From contig OX411545.1 in NCBI GenBank assembly GCA_948146395.1, positions 23,391,526 through 23,455,525 of the forward strand: a stretch of 64,000 nt of DNA, in the 5' to 3' direction. The notes under the pieces were generated by a model. It saw only the letters and a list, made by a program, of their open reading frames with translations. It was not told where the DNA came from and ran no database searches. This document shows, in pieces, positions 20,651 through 32,600 of this stretch. Positions within the stretch are counted from its first letter, which is position 1. The number at the start of each line of letters is the position of its first letter. The stretch is from Fragum whitleyi (Eukaryota > Mollusca > Bivalvia > Cardiida > Cardiidae). Made by a program: the position numbers and the translations under genes.

Positions 20651-21919
20651 CAGTCAAAACTGTCAATAGCAGCCACCCACGGGACATGAAAAAATCGACC
20701 GCATACGGGAGTTGGCCGCTTAACGGAAAATACGCGCCCCCCCCCCCCCCCCCCCCCCGCCAGCGGCCGCCGAGACGAACAACATTTGGTTAATATCATA
20801 ACTTCATCGGATGGTACACCGAAAATTTAGTATTCGTGTCAAAAAGATTCCATTCAAAATCGGCGATAGGAGACCAAAATAATTAAAATATTTCTTAAAT
20901 TGCGGTATTTACTATGTTTTGGTCATTCACGATCAATATGTTCTCACCTGGGGAATGCAAACAGCGTATGTATTGTCACAGGAACCAGAAAAGAATTTAA
21001 TAAACTATGTGTGAGAAAGATGATGTTTAAGATTTTGACACCGATAATATTCCTGATTACTTAAGATATATTATTATTCATTAGAAAAAGTGACAATTTC
21101 GAGTTCATTCCATGAAAGTATAAATACGCTGGAGATACGACGTTTTTAGTTTTCATAGAAGCGAGAAGCGGGTTCCTGTGGATTTGGCGGCAATTCGTTT
21201 CACGTGCGCGGGGTGTAAACAAAGTCGGGTTTTCCGGTATGCTTGACGACGTTAGTTGACGTCATTTGGAAAATCCCCAGACATTTCGACAAGCGGCAAT
21301 TATTCCACGGATACAACCGATACTAAACAAAAATACGGCAATTTTATCAATCTTTTATTTATTTTTTCATCTGTGTATCATTAAAATGTCCAAGAGGACA
21401 CGATTTTTGATGCAAAGAAGAGGAAAAACAAAAAATAAATAAATAAATAAATAAATACTTCCGGAGCCGACGAAGAGGGAATCCCCTCCGAGATCAATCC
21501 GTCAAAAAAGCTTTTCGATAGTTCGGACAAACAGCAATGTTTAATAGGCTTACTAATCGGCATTTTAATAATCTACTACCGATATAAATCAACTAATATG
21601 CGGGTCGCTCAGACAACACAAATTAGTAGACTTGTTGATTAGGTAAGCGTCACGGTAAATGCATACGATAATCCAAACGCGTTATCGACTTTTCGTTAAT
21701 CAGCGAGACACCTGTCATAATTTGATGACTCGCGTGACCGCTTAAGGGGATAAACAATGAGTGCAATCCAGACAATTAAAGGTGACCGCCGGCCACATAC
21801 GACAGATTGCCGCTATTCACAGTAACTTTAAAGAGTAAATTTGCGCGGGCGGACCTGAGCTGGCAGCACACGGCAGTTTGACCGCTATTCTCAGGTGACA
21901 GCTTGCACAGTTTTGACTG
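20651..21919. mobile_element. Pogo/Tigger-like non-autonomous DNA transposon, 1.27 kb
   Basis: CAGTCAAAACTGT at the left end is exactly inverted at the right end, and each end is flanked by TA. CAGT ends with TA target duplication are typical of the Tc1/mariner-pogo group. The interior is GC-richer than its host LINE, contains a 22-C run (20737-20758), and has no convincing transposase. Confidence 0.8.
20737..20758. repeat. Poly-C run of 22
   Basis: An uninterrupted cytosine run inside the pogo-like MITE. It is prone to slippage, so its length may be an assembly or sequencing artefact. Confidence 0.9.
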
Positions 21920-21925
21920 TAGTTT

Positions 21926-23413
21926 GTTACAACGACTTTGACATTTCAGACATGAAAGTTCTTTATTCATATCTGTTAGGTATTTGCAGGATATAGTATC
22001 TGATACATTGCATCCCTGTGCTTCAGCCTCAGTAATAGAAAATTTACTCATAAGGTTATGAATCCCAGAATACCATGATTTGTAGCCATCTCGAGATAAA
22101 GCTCTGTCTACTTCAAAAGTTTCCCGTAGTAAACGATCATCTGGAAGTTGAGATAAACGTGAGTAATATTTGAGCGACTGACCAAAGAGAAAGTTGAAGA
22201 TTGGTTCCCTGCCAAATTCAAGTCAAGGCAAAGTTAGAGGCCTTTTTATGCACTCCTTATAAATATTTACAAAATCTATTATGGATTTTCTCAAATGGTA
22301 CATAGTCAAGAGAGTTAAATTTTGTGGCATAGTCGCTAATCCAAATTTCGGTTCCATATGATAAGATGGGCTGTATGAGAGCATCAAATAGCTTAAACTT
22401 TAAGGAATTGTTAATTGAATCAAAATCAAAAATATTTGTTTTTAAAGCAAAAATTGCTTTAAGACTTTTTTGGTAAAGATGATCAACAGCATGCTTGAAA
22501 TTGCCATTGCTAGAAAGAATAATGCCAAGATATTTATATTTATCCACTATTTCAATTGTTGAATTTTATGTTTTCACTTTTCTTGAACTGAAAATCATAA
22601 CTTTAGTTTTGTCTATGTTGATCTTCAGCTTCCATTGATCACAATATGCTAGTAGTGAGTCAAGGAAAGTTTGTAAACCTTCCTTACTCTCAGACAATAA
22701 GAGCAAATCATCAGCATATAATAAACAGTTTGGTTAAGTTGAATTTAGTACTACAGGATCAGTAGTGGTTTCACCAAAAATATCAGTAATATCATTAATA
22801 AATACATTGAAAAGAAGTGGGCTAAGACCATCACCTTGACGTACTCCTCTGTCATAATTGCCTTCTTGAGTTATAAGATTGTCTTTTTTTACAACAAATG
22901 GAATTTGAGTACATGTATTTAATAACCTTGTAGAAGTTGCCTCCAATTCCCAAAGTAAGTAATTTTTTAAAAAGGCCTGAACGCCAAACAGTATCAAAAG
23001 CTTTCGAAAAGTCAATGAAACAAGCATAGAATTTGCTTTTATTTTTAGATGAATATTTATTTATTAGTATCTTAATAGTATAGATATGATCTGTTGTTCT
23101 ATATCCAGGTCTAAACCCTGCCTGAAATTTGTTGTATAAATCATTTGTCTCCATATGATTGTGCAATCGACATTGGAGTAATGAGGTAAATAGTTTACCA
23201 AGGCAGCTAGTTAAACTAAGGCAACGATAATTGTTACAGTTATATATTTCATTATTCTTAGCTAAAAAGGAGACAAGTGAGATATTCCAGCTGTCTGGAA
23301 AAGTTCCAGAATTTAGAACTCTGTTAAACAGTTTAACAATTGGTAAAAGAAGTATATCTTTGCCATATTTGATAAATTCATTTAAAATCAAATCCAAGCC
23401 CGGTTATTTAATA
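21926..23413 (-). pseudogene. LINE reverse transcriptase segment
   Basis: From 23413 downwards the minus strand encodes PGLDLILNEFIKYG, a GFRPGYRTTDHI motif, FIDFSKAFDTVWRSG, then RQGDGLSPLLFN, and YADDLLLLSES with YADD at 22707-22718. DKYKYLGIILSSNG and LIQPILSYGTEIW follow. At least one frameshift near 22734 and a stop near 22560 inactivate it. Confidence 0.88.
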
Positions 23414-24492
23414 TTTTTATGCCCCCGTATCGAAAGATCGGGGGCAAATTGTTTTACCGTTGTCAGTCTGTCCTTCTGTCTGTTCGTCCGTCCGTCTGTC
23501 TGTCTGCAAAAGTTAACCAAAAAACTTAACATTGCCAATATCTTCAAGCCTATTCAAGATACAAGGCTCATATTTGGTATGATGATAGATCTCAATGATT
23601 CGCATCTGTTGATACTAAAGTCGAGGTCATGTGACAAGGTCAAGGTCATCTGTCAAGGTCAAATAACTCAAAAGTAAACCAAAAAACTTAACATTGCCAA
23701 TTTCTTCAAGCCTATTCAATATACAAGGCTCATATTTGGCATGATGATAGATCTCAATGATTCGTATCTTCTGATACCAAAGTCAAGGTCATGTGACAAG
23801 GTCAAGGTCATCTGTCAAGGTAAAAAAACTCAAAAAGTTAACCAAAAAACTTAACATTGCCAATATCTTCAAGCCTATTCAAGATACAAGGCTCATATTT
23901 GGCATGACGATAGATCTCAATGACCCGCATCTTCTGATACCAAAGTCAAGGTCATGTGACAAGGTCAAGGTCATCTGTGAAGGTCAAATAACTCAAAAAG
24001 TTAACCAAAAAACTTAACATTGCCAATATCTTCAAGCCTATTCAAGATACAAGGCTCATATTTGGCATGATGATAGATCTCAATGATCCTAATCTGCTGA
24101 TTTCAAAGTCAAGGTCATGTGACAAGGTCAAGGTTACTTGTCAAGGTCAAATAACTCAAAAAAACTTAACATTGCCAATTTTTTCAAGCCTATTTACGAT
24201 ACAAGGCTCATATTTCGGATGATGATATATCTTAATGAGCCACATCTGCTGATACCAAAGTTGAGGTCATGTGACACTGTCAAGGTCATATCTCAAGGTC
24301 AAACTTCTTAAAAACATAACCAGAAAATTTTCATTGTTCAGTTTATTCAAGCTTTTTATAAATACCCTGTCTCATAGTTGGCATGATGAAAGATCTCAGT
24401 CATGTTCTTCTAAAGGTATCAAGTTCAAGGTCATATGATAAGGTCAAGGTCATCTGTCAAGGTCAACATTTTGAAAAAAAAGTGCTGTTAGG

Positions 24493-24524
<32 letters not shown>
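23414..24524 (-). mobile_element. Hairpin-ended tandem-core repeat, family E copy 1, inserted in the LINE
   Basis: Read on the minus strand it starts AACAAGATGTGTTTGTGAAA with a GTGTTT/AAACAC hairpin, then ATGCCCCCC. It ends in a GATCTTTCGATACGGGGGCAT hairpin followed by AAAAA. About five ~160-bp units carry 'caaggtcaaggtcatctg' and 'agatctcaatga', and a (GTCC)n tract lies at about 23470-23505. The open frames across it are repeat artefacts. Confidence 0.8.
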
Positions 24525-26040
24525 AAGTTTCAATATTCCTGAGCGTACTTCTTGACATGTAAATTGATAGTCTAGTGGTCCCGTTGTACTCATTTCTAAA
24601 TCAGAAAAGTCTAAGTCAGAATTATTGTTACTACACAATTCTGACAAATAGTTGTACCATGAGGACATTGCAATTGGATTGTTATTGTCTGATGACTTAT
24701 TCTTCAATGAATCTACAGTTTTCCAAAATGATTTTGGATCATTGTCATGCAAGGTATTTAATTGCTGAATGATTTGGTTTACAAAACTCCTTTTAGTAAT
24801 CTTGAGAGTTTTGTGATATTCTTTTTTTAATCTATGAAAAGCACACTTTAGTTCAAAATTGTGTGGATCAATCTGAAGGCGTTTGCCTATTTTTCTTAGT
24901 TCTCTTTTCATAATAAAGCAATTATTGTTAAACCATTTCTTTTTAAATGGTCTCTTTCTTTTCTTACCTTTATATATTTTGAATTTAGTGGAATTAAGTG
25001 CCGAAACATTGATAATATTAGCAAATTGATCAGTCAGCGTATTAATGTCAATCTCAAGGTTTTCAACATCTTGCATAAAGGTTTGGAGCAAACAGATATT
25101 ATTGTTATCTATAAGTGATTCTGTGAAAGAGTGTTTAGTAGATTCATCAATAATAAATTTACCAGGTAATTTGGCATAAACAGTTTCATCCATACAAAGT
25201 GAAGAGTATAAAACTTTGCTTTTTATTCCACACCATACCACACCATGGTCTGACAGTTCATTTGGAGGACAGACATTTATAAATTCAAAGTCATTAAACA
25301 AATTTTCAGAAACAATAAAGTAGTCAATGGTGCTACTTCCCCTTGGACCAAAATAAGTATTGTACCCTAAAGAATCACCAAATATCCTACCGTTTAATAT
25401 CTTAAGTTTAGTTTCAATACAAAAATCTAGAAGCAATTTACTTTGTTCATTTATTGTTTGATCAAGATTTTGACGAGTGGGAAGAGTTATATCTGCTTGA
25501 TAATTAGAGGGTAGTATGTCGTAATCAAGTTCAGTGGTTTCATCAAATTCTACATAGTCATTTAGGTTTCCTGTACGGGCATTGAAATCACCCATCAGAA
25601 TAAGTTTTCCTTGAGTTGAAAAGTCACTAACAAAATTTCTTAGACTTTCAAAAATTTCATCATTCTCTACATTAACCGATTTCACTCTGGATGGAATGTA
25701 CATGAGGCATAGAAATATATCAGTATTGCATCTAAATGCGACTTTACCGAGTTTAAGCCATATGAAATTCTTTCTAATTTTCATTATTTCAACAAAACCT
25801 TTGGAGAATAATGTTTCCCTGATATAAATTATCAGTCCCCCTGAGGGTCTTCCCTTTATTCAATTTCCTTTAGTTGCATAGCTGGTAAATGCCCTATATT
25901 CGGGAAGAAAAATATTTGAATCCTTACTGGTCCAAGTTTCAGTTAAGCCAAAGACATCAAATTGGTTATAGAACATATCATTTTGGAACTTTTCCTGAAA
26001 AAACCCATGTATATTCTAACATGCAAAGTTAAACATTATT
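24525..26040 (-). pseudogene. LINE endonuclease segment
   Basis: An apurinic-type (EEP) endonuclease fold is indicated by FGLTETW, RPSGGLIIYIRE, GDFNARTG at about 25590 and SDHGVVWCG at about 25240. A coiled, lysine-rich linker and the start of the RT region follow. A 425-codon open stretch (25784-24507) survives, but the N-terminal part has stops. Confidence 0.88.
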
Positions 26041-26700
26041 TAGATATGATGATGAGAGAACAGGTATCCAGTTAATAATCATTGGGTAAAATGCAAGTTT
26101 CAAAATGAAAACTATATCAAAATTGAAATACAGAAACATGAAGTTAAAGCACTAGTTTAAAGCAAAAATCTTGACAATGAGTACATGTATTACAAAATAA
26201 ATCTATGTACACAAGTACATAAGGTTACGTCCACGCCCAGGAATTAGATCAGTTGCCCAGTGCAACGCTGTCAAAAGTGAATATATAGATATATGCACCT
26301 GTGACAGCCCTGAACTAAGCCCCGAAATTGCAACCCTATGAGAATGGGAACATGAAAATCTTTCATATGTGTTGTTAATCTGAGTTTAATCGGCACTAGT
26401 GAATAGTACGAGACATACTTGGGTATGTGTGCAGCCTATGTGCCTTAAGATCTACTGTGCAAACAAGTTTGCGCATAAGTTTGCACATATAATTAACAAG
26501 TTGAGTTTCAATGGGTAGTATTCTACACATTTAGAACAAGTACAATCTACATACTAACAGTTTACAAGTTTCAACACATAATTGAGTTAAATTGACTAGT
26601 CAGAGTTGACAAAATGAGATCAACATAGAGGACTACTTTGCATTCATAGGTAAGTATTATGAAAAAGGACTATATATAAAATACCCACATATACATTTAC
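26041..26700. other. Intergenic stretch without recognised features
   Basis: It may include the LINE 5' untranslated region. No exon, repeat end or RNA gene was recognised. Confidence 0.4.
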
Positions 26701-26744
26701 ATTACATAAAAAGAGTTTGGATAAAAAAAAGGTTTGAATGAACT

Positions 26745-27345
26745 GAACATGGAGTGATTGAACGTAACATTTGTAAGAAATTTGACTTTGATAGATGACC
26801 TTGACCTTGTCTTGTTGCCTTGACCTTGATAACTACAGATGAACAAATCTGATGCTTGAATAAAAAGCTTGACAATATTAGCAATTTTAAATTTTTTGGT
26901 TCAGGTGTGAGTTATTTGACCTTGACATATGACCTTAAAATTGCCACATGACATTAACTTTAGTATAGGAAGGTGCATATCATTGAGATCTATCATACCA
27001 AATATGAGGCTTGTATCTTGAATAGGTTGGAGATATTGGCAATGTTAAGATTTTTTATTCAGTTTTTGAGTTAAATGACCTTGACCTTGTCAGCTGGCCC
27101 TGACATTGGTATCAGCAGATGCATATCATTTAAATCTATCATCCTGACAAATATGAGGCTTGTAAGGCTATTTTAATTTTTTTGGATAAGTTTTTTAGTT
27201 ATTTGACTTTGACAGATGTCCTTGATCTTGTCACACGACCTTGACTTTGGTATTAGTTCATGTGTATTATTGAGATCTATCATTATGCTAAATATGAGGC
27301 TCATATCTTGAATAGAATATTTCACTCCAATTAAATATTTGGCGT
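26745..27345 (+). mobile_element. Degenerate family E copy
   Basis: Four diverged ~160-bp units contain 'tgaccttgaccttg', 'gagatctatcat' and 'aaatatgaggcttgtatcttgaatag'. Terminal hairpins are lost. Confidence 0.6.
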
Positions 27346-27792
27346 AAAAAAAAAACCAAAAAAAAAACACTACCTATATTAAAAGTCTCACAACTACAGC
27401 CTGACACAAACTGAAGCCTTGAGTCCCCAGAAATAAGCCCAGGAAATGTATTTCTATTTTCTATATCATTGCTACTGGGTATTATGGTAAGAGATCCCTG
27501 AATAATTAATCATTTAAAATGACTCCTTAGTCTGGGAACTACAAACCACAGCCCAGCAATACCTAATAGTTGTTTCGGAGATCTCGCATCCACAGCCTGA
27601 AACTGCCAGGTTCACAGAAAAAACTGGTGAGATTCTTTTATTTTTACATAAAACATATATGCATATATATCAATTTACCCTTAAAGATAGCTGCAGCAGG
27701 TGTCAACAAATGGTCTAATTCCAAAGTCTCGTGACTACAGCCTGAATCAGGCTGGAGATTCGAGTCCCCAGAAGCAAACTAATTGATTGATT

Positions 27793-28060
27793 GATTTAAT
27801 GGAGTTTAATACAGCTTTCAACATTTTTTCAGTTATATTGAGGAGGCTGGAGCACCTAACAATGGTTTCCTGGTATTTCTCTCACCAGTACAACTATCAC
27901 ATCCCTTCCTAGCCTCCAGGTGCTATCTCACATAGGTCTACAATTATCAACCCATTTGCGAGAGACAAATAGTCAGAAAGAATGAGTGCGGCTGTCGAGG
28001 ATCAAACCTGGGACCTCTACATTGACAGTCCAACATGCTACCCACTGCCATTTGACGAAA
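27793..28060 (-). mobile_element. tRNA-derived SINE, copy 2
   Basis: Same family as 12860-13136. On the minus strand the head runs GCAGTGGGTAGCATGTTGGA with a box B-like GGTTTGATCC. Confidence 0.65.
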
Positions 28061-28514
28061 AGCGAACCAAGAATTTGAATGAGTTTATTTATATATAAGA
28101 GAAAAAGTGGTCTTTTAACTATTATCAGATGGTAGAATCACATAGCATTTAATTCTAATGGTTGCAATTACAGCCTTATGGTGGGCTACAATCCCGAGTT
28201 GCAGGGAGCAAATGGAAGAAAAATTTTTACACTTAAGACTTGCATTTAGCGATTACTTAGGGGATCTCCAAAATGTGGTCGCTAGTGGGAATGGTCGCCT
28301 TATACAATACTTCATGATAAAAAAGATAGGCAATTTTGAAAGCATAAATTAATTATCCCTTGTTTCATATTGAATCCCATGATGATCAAACCCACCAGAA
28401 TCGTCTCATTGAGACAATTCCTATGGGCTGTGACACCACAAGACTCAACAAAAAACAATATTTTGTTTCAGAAAGTCCACTTTTTCAGTGACTTAGCTCA
28501 AAGTGAGGGGAATT
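28061..28514. other. Intergenic stretch without recognised features
   Basis: No exon or repeat end was recognised. Confidence 0.35.
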
Positions 28515-28590
28515 CGAGGGGTCAGCGCAACAATACTGCAAGTGCCTATATATTTTTATGCACTTACAACAGTGATGCACTGATCCATCA
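28515..28590. repeat. Palindrome family P (AAGTGC subtype)
   Basis: GAGGGGTCAGCGCAACAATA on one side and an inverse ending in TGCACTGATCC on the other, around GTGCCTATATATTTTTATGC. Confidence 0.75.
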
Positions 28591-29162
28591 ATTTTAGGTG
28601 ATGGTCTCTTAATAAAAGTGATTGCTTAATAGAGGTAATCATTCAATCAATATCAACTGTATTTTAAGTTAAAAGCGAGAAGTGTCCATATTACACGCCA
28701 TTACTAGCTGGTTTGAATTTACAAGTGTTTTCACGTTTTGAATGATGAAGTAATATTAAAAAAAGGGGAATTTGTTGGTGTTAAGGTTTTGACTTGGACA
28801 CATCTTCTTCTTGATGCAAGATCACTGCTTCTTCTATATTGCTGTGCTATTGAAATGGTTCAGCTGAATCCAGGGTGAGAAAGCCTTTTAAGGATTCTAC
28901 AACGTACAGATACAGATCATAGGATTTCACTGTATAAAATAACAGGCGTCAAGAAACAGAAGCTTTGTGGCCAATGTCAAAAGTTTTTTATGTTTGGCAC
29001 ATTTTCCAAATGTTCCCTCTGTTTGATTACACTTCTACAAGTACAGAAAATATTAGATGAGGTTTCAAGGTCTTACAAGACGCAGATTTCTGCGTCTATA
29101 TATGCTTAAACTTCAGGCTGTAGACTGGTCAGAGTCTTTGCTTTGTGCAAAAATAGTTTGAA

Positions 29163-29293
29163 AATTTACTGGTGATGGAGAACAATTGAGACCATTTATT
29201 TTGATATACATCAAGCAAATGTACAGAAAAAATTGGGAATAAAAAAAAATGTGTGTTTATTATGTCTCATTTGTTCTCCATCACCAGTAAATG
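29163..29293. repeat. Foldback element upstream of DNAI2
   Basis: Arms of ~29 bp (ATTTACTGGTGATGGAGAAC and its inverse) are separated by ~70 bp. It lies ~170 bp upstream of the DNAI2 start codon. Confidence 0.8.
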
Positions 29294-29420
29294 TGCTAAT
29301 AGTAAGAAACTTTCAGGTAGCTCCAATGTCACCGTCACAGCTGAATGTCAAATGTTAAAATTAAGCTTATCTAGAGCTTTGGTGAAAATTTTGGTGATTA
29401 GTAAGAGTTTTATCATTTCA

Positions 29421-29460
29421 GATTCTGCATTAGATCAATCCAGTAACTCTAACCAACAAA
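29421..29460 (+). other. DNAI2: Candidate 5' UTR part of DNAI2 exon 1
   Basis: A good acceptor (TTATCATTTCAG) ends at 29420, 40 bp before the start codon. This suggests an upstream noncoding exon that cannot be located by eye. Confidence 0.35.
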
Positions 29461-29643
29461 ATGGAGATAGTTTATGTATATACCAAAAAGAGGGCGGAGT
29501 TTGGCAGACAGTGTAACTTCACTGACAGATCCGCTGAGTTACATGTGGACATCCTGCCAGACCCTTCTTTGGCTGAAAACTTTATTGAAAGGAATCCAGT
29601 AGATAGTGGTATACAATGTGTCCAGGAAATGTCTGAACATGAG
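29461..29643 (+). CDS. DNAI2: DNAI2 exon 1 (residues 1-61)
   Basis: It starts [10 protein letters not shown] and ends MSEHE before GAG-GTGAGA. The start codon is fixed by the conserved N-terminus. Confidence 0.96.
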
Positions 29644-32600
29644 GTGAGAGGATATTTTATATATACACCTAACAAAAGACAGGACATACCGATGACTCAG
29701 CATGAAGCAGTTGTAGCCCCCTATATGTTTATAGGAAGTTATAACTGTTTCAGGCATAGTGCTTGACTTATTATTTGACCTTTTGGAGGTCAGTCACTGA
29801 CACAGGAATCTTCTTTGTTTGGAGCAAAACTCCATCACCTTATGTCAGATTAATTTGAAACTTGGCAGTTCTGTTTCTCTCATGATTATAGAGTGTGGTG
29901 CTCAAGACCTGTAACTCTACATAGCTTAATTTTCCATTTTTGTTTTCATACTTGGACATTCAGGAGTGTAACAGGTGTAACATGTGACAATTTGCCACCA
30001 TGTTTCTTTAGTGTACTAACAGTAGATCAATTGTACACCTACTTTTCATCAATGTGACTTACTACTGAGGTCATTGTCATCAAATGAGTCAAGTTAAATT
30101 GTTGAGATTTTGTAATCTAAAGAAAACACTGTTTCTTGAAATGATCTTTAACAATCTTATTTTATCAAAATATTTTAGATAATCTAAAATTTAAAGTCTT
30201 CAATCTAGGATATCAAACAAGTTTTACCCAAAATGAAAATACAGGTATACCCAATCTTGTAGGCTTGATTACTTTAAGGGTGATTTTATCTTTGACACTA
30301 CAAATATGTTAGTCCCCTGTATTGCATTAAAAAGAAATATTCTGATTTCATACACAAGTACTATACAGAGATATTTTGTGTTAATACTAGATATAGATAA
30401 TACATACTTAGTGTATTAAATGAAAAAAATATCTAACAAGGTTGGGAGAATTGAAAATTGTCGAGGCTCTGCAGAGACAATCATCGATTCTCACAACTGA
30501 GTTAGATATTTTTTCATAAGTATGTATTATATTTATCTTATAACTTCTATTTGTCTTGTTTTTGTCCATATTTCTAACTGAAATGCAAGTTTCTAAAAAT
30601 AACCGCATTATATCTTTGTTCTAAAAATAACTATGTGATATAAAGAAATATCATACAGGATGTTATCATACGGATATTTGTATAGTTATGAGATAAATAT
30701 TATTATATTTTTGACCTAAGTTCCTGAGTAGATTTTTCCATTGATAGATTTGATTCACCCATATTTCTATAATCAATTATTTCAGATTAATACAGAAAGA
30801 TTTGAAACTGGTTCTAGAGGTATAAACCACACAGAAGGTGGCTGGCCTAAAGATGTTAACCCACAAGAAGTGGAACAAGTTACTAGATACAGAAAGAAAG
30901 TAGAGAAAGATGAGATGTATGTCAACACAATACAGAGTTTGGGCACGGTAAGTTAACACATTACAGACAATTAGTAAAAACCAACTGACCTATTTCACAT
31001 ATCAAGTGGTTGAGAAACACTATTGAATTATACAAACATAGGTGTTGACTATAGTTTTTTGCTGACCCTTTGATGTGTGTATAGCCTTGTTAATCATTTG
31101 ACATTTGAATCGCTCAGCTTAAATCACAGGTAGCTAACACGGGTTGGGATTGTGTAATATTACCAAAAAATAACCAAAAAAATTGTCTACACAATTTTTT
31201 TTTATCACAATATATATTATAGACTATGATATATATTGTGATGAAAAAAAATTGTGTAGACATTGGTTGCAGTGACTTAAACGAGTAGCGTTGGCGACAT
31301 CGAATGTTTTCACTCACAGTTTCGATTTTAACTGACGTCATTGAGTTATTCCAAGGTTTTCCCGGAATTTTTAGAAATGGTCTGTCTAGGTACATCTGAG
31401 GTTGATCGTGAGATTGACCGAGTGCGTTCCGAATGCTCTTTTGTTGCTAAGTGTCAGAACTTACATTTGATCCTGTCTGTGACATTTACAACAATTTAAT
31501 GTGAACTCCAAGTTAAGACTCAGATGGAACAGTACCCATTCAGTTTGATCAAACTATTCATAAGTCAGCTAAATGTCTATGTCTCTCACACATATGACAA
31601 TATTGAAAATGCCACACTCAAGCCTATTTGATTTACTTTTTGGCAGGTGGCTGATTTCTAGAGATTGTTGACATTTGTTGAAAACAGAATTTTGTTGTTG
31701 CTTCAGTTAAGCTGTGGATAGGCCATGTTGGTTGTAAATGATGATATGCTAGATTATATTGACCATTCATTATTACAGGTTATGGAGCACTGTATTAAAC
31801 AAAATAATGCCATAGATATTTATGAAGAGTATTTTGACAACATTCAACTTGATGAAGTAGAGGAGTCACCTTCAGCCAAAACCATTAATGTATTCAGGTA
31901 AGATTTCATCAGCTATTTTTTTTCCTCAAATGGAAAGGAGATGTTAGTGTCTTAAAATATCAATGTTATCTGGTGGAGGTGGGGAGAACTTATCTTGACC
32001 AGGCTATACCAAGTCATAATAATTTCTCACTGCCGATACCAAATAACATTGATATTTTCAGACACTTACATGTTATTCTATTCATCATGCAACTTTTTGT
32101 GCTTAATCACAATAAAACCTTATAAAACAAAGAAATCAAGACGAAAGTGTAAGCACATTGTTTCTTAAAGTCGACTGCCTAATATCATGTTATGTTATTA
32201 GGCCTGTGATATCAGACTAATACAGACTTCATTGCATGATAAAAATTTTAGACTGAAAATCATGCAATTTTAGTGTCAGTTTATTTTTGAGTCTTTTTGG
32301 CTAACCAAATAGTTCATATTTAGTACTAAATACAAATATCCTTGACCATATCTGTGAAATTTAATTGAAAATCAATTAATAGACATCTAAGAATTGTTGG
32401 TAGTTACTATATGTGGAAATTAGTAATGCACATAAAAGCTAGGTTATTTAACGATCAAAATTGCTTGAAGGAATCTGGTTATGGGTGACAGTAACATTCC
32501 TTTAAAAACTAAGTATAATTTGATCTAGTTTCTGAAAAGAATATTTTTAAAGAATGGATTATGGATAGACAGGTGCTCTGACCAGGGTTCATGTTTTACC

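Larger units (their letters stand above)
20110..26040 (-). pseudogene. Decayed non-LTR retrotransposon (LINE) with two later insertions
   Basis: Minus-strand endonuclease then reverse transcriptase coding remains extend from ~26040 to 20266 and end in a 3' tail of TATCTTGTA-type repeats at ~20110-20145. The endonuclease shows LTETW, GDFNARTG and SDHG motifs. The RT shows GFRPGYRTTDHI, FSKAFDTVW and a YADD catalytic box. Stops and frameshifts break it, for example after the LTETW region, around 22734 and at 22560. A pogo-like MITE (20651-21919) and a family E element (23414-24524) interrupt it. It belongs with the CR1/L2/Jockey-type endonuclease LINEs; the clade is not resolved. Confidence 0.9.

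Noticed and set aside
20651..20799. Gly-rich N-terminus on the frame ending at 20266
   Set aside because: The Gly stretch is the poly-C run of the inserted MITE, not part of the LINE protein.
23231..24017. Plus-strand frames across 23-24 kb
   Set aside because: They cross the LINE and family E units; the real coding remains are on the minus strand.
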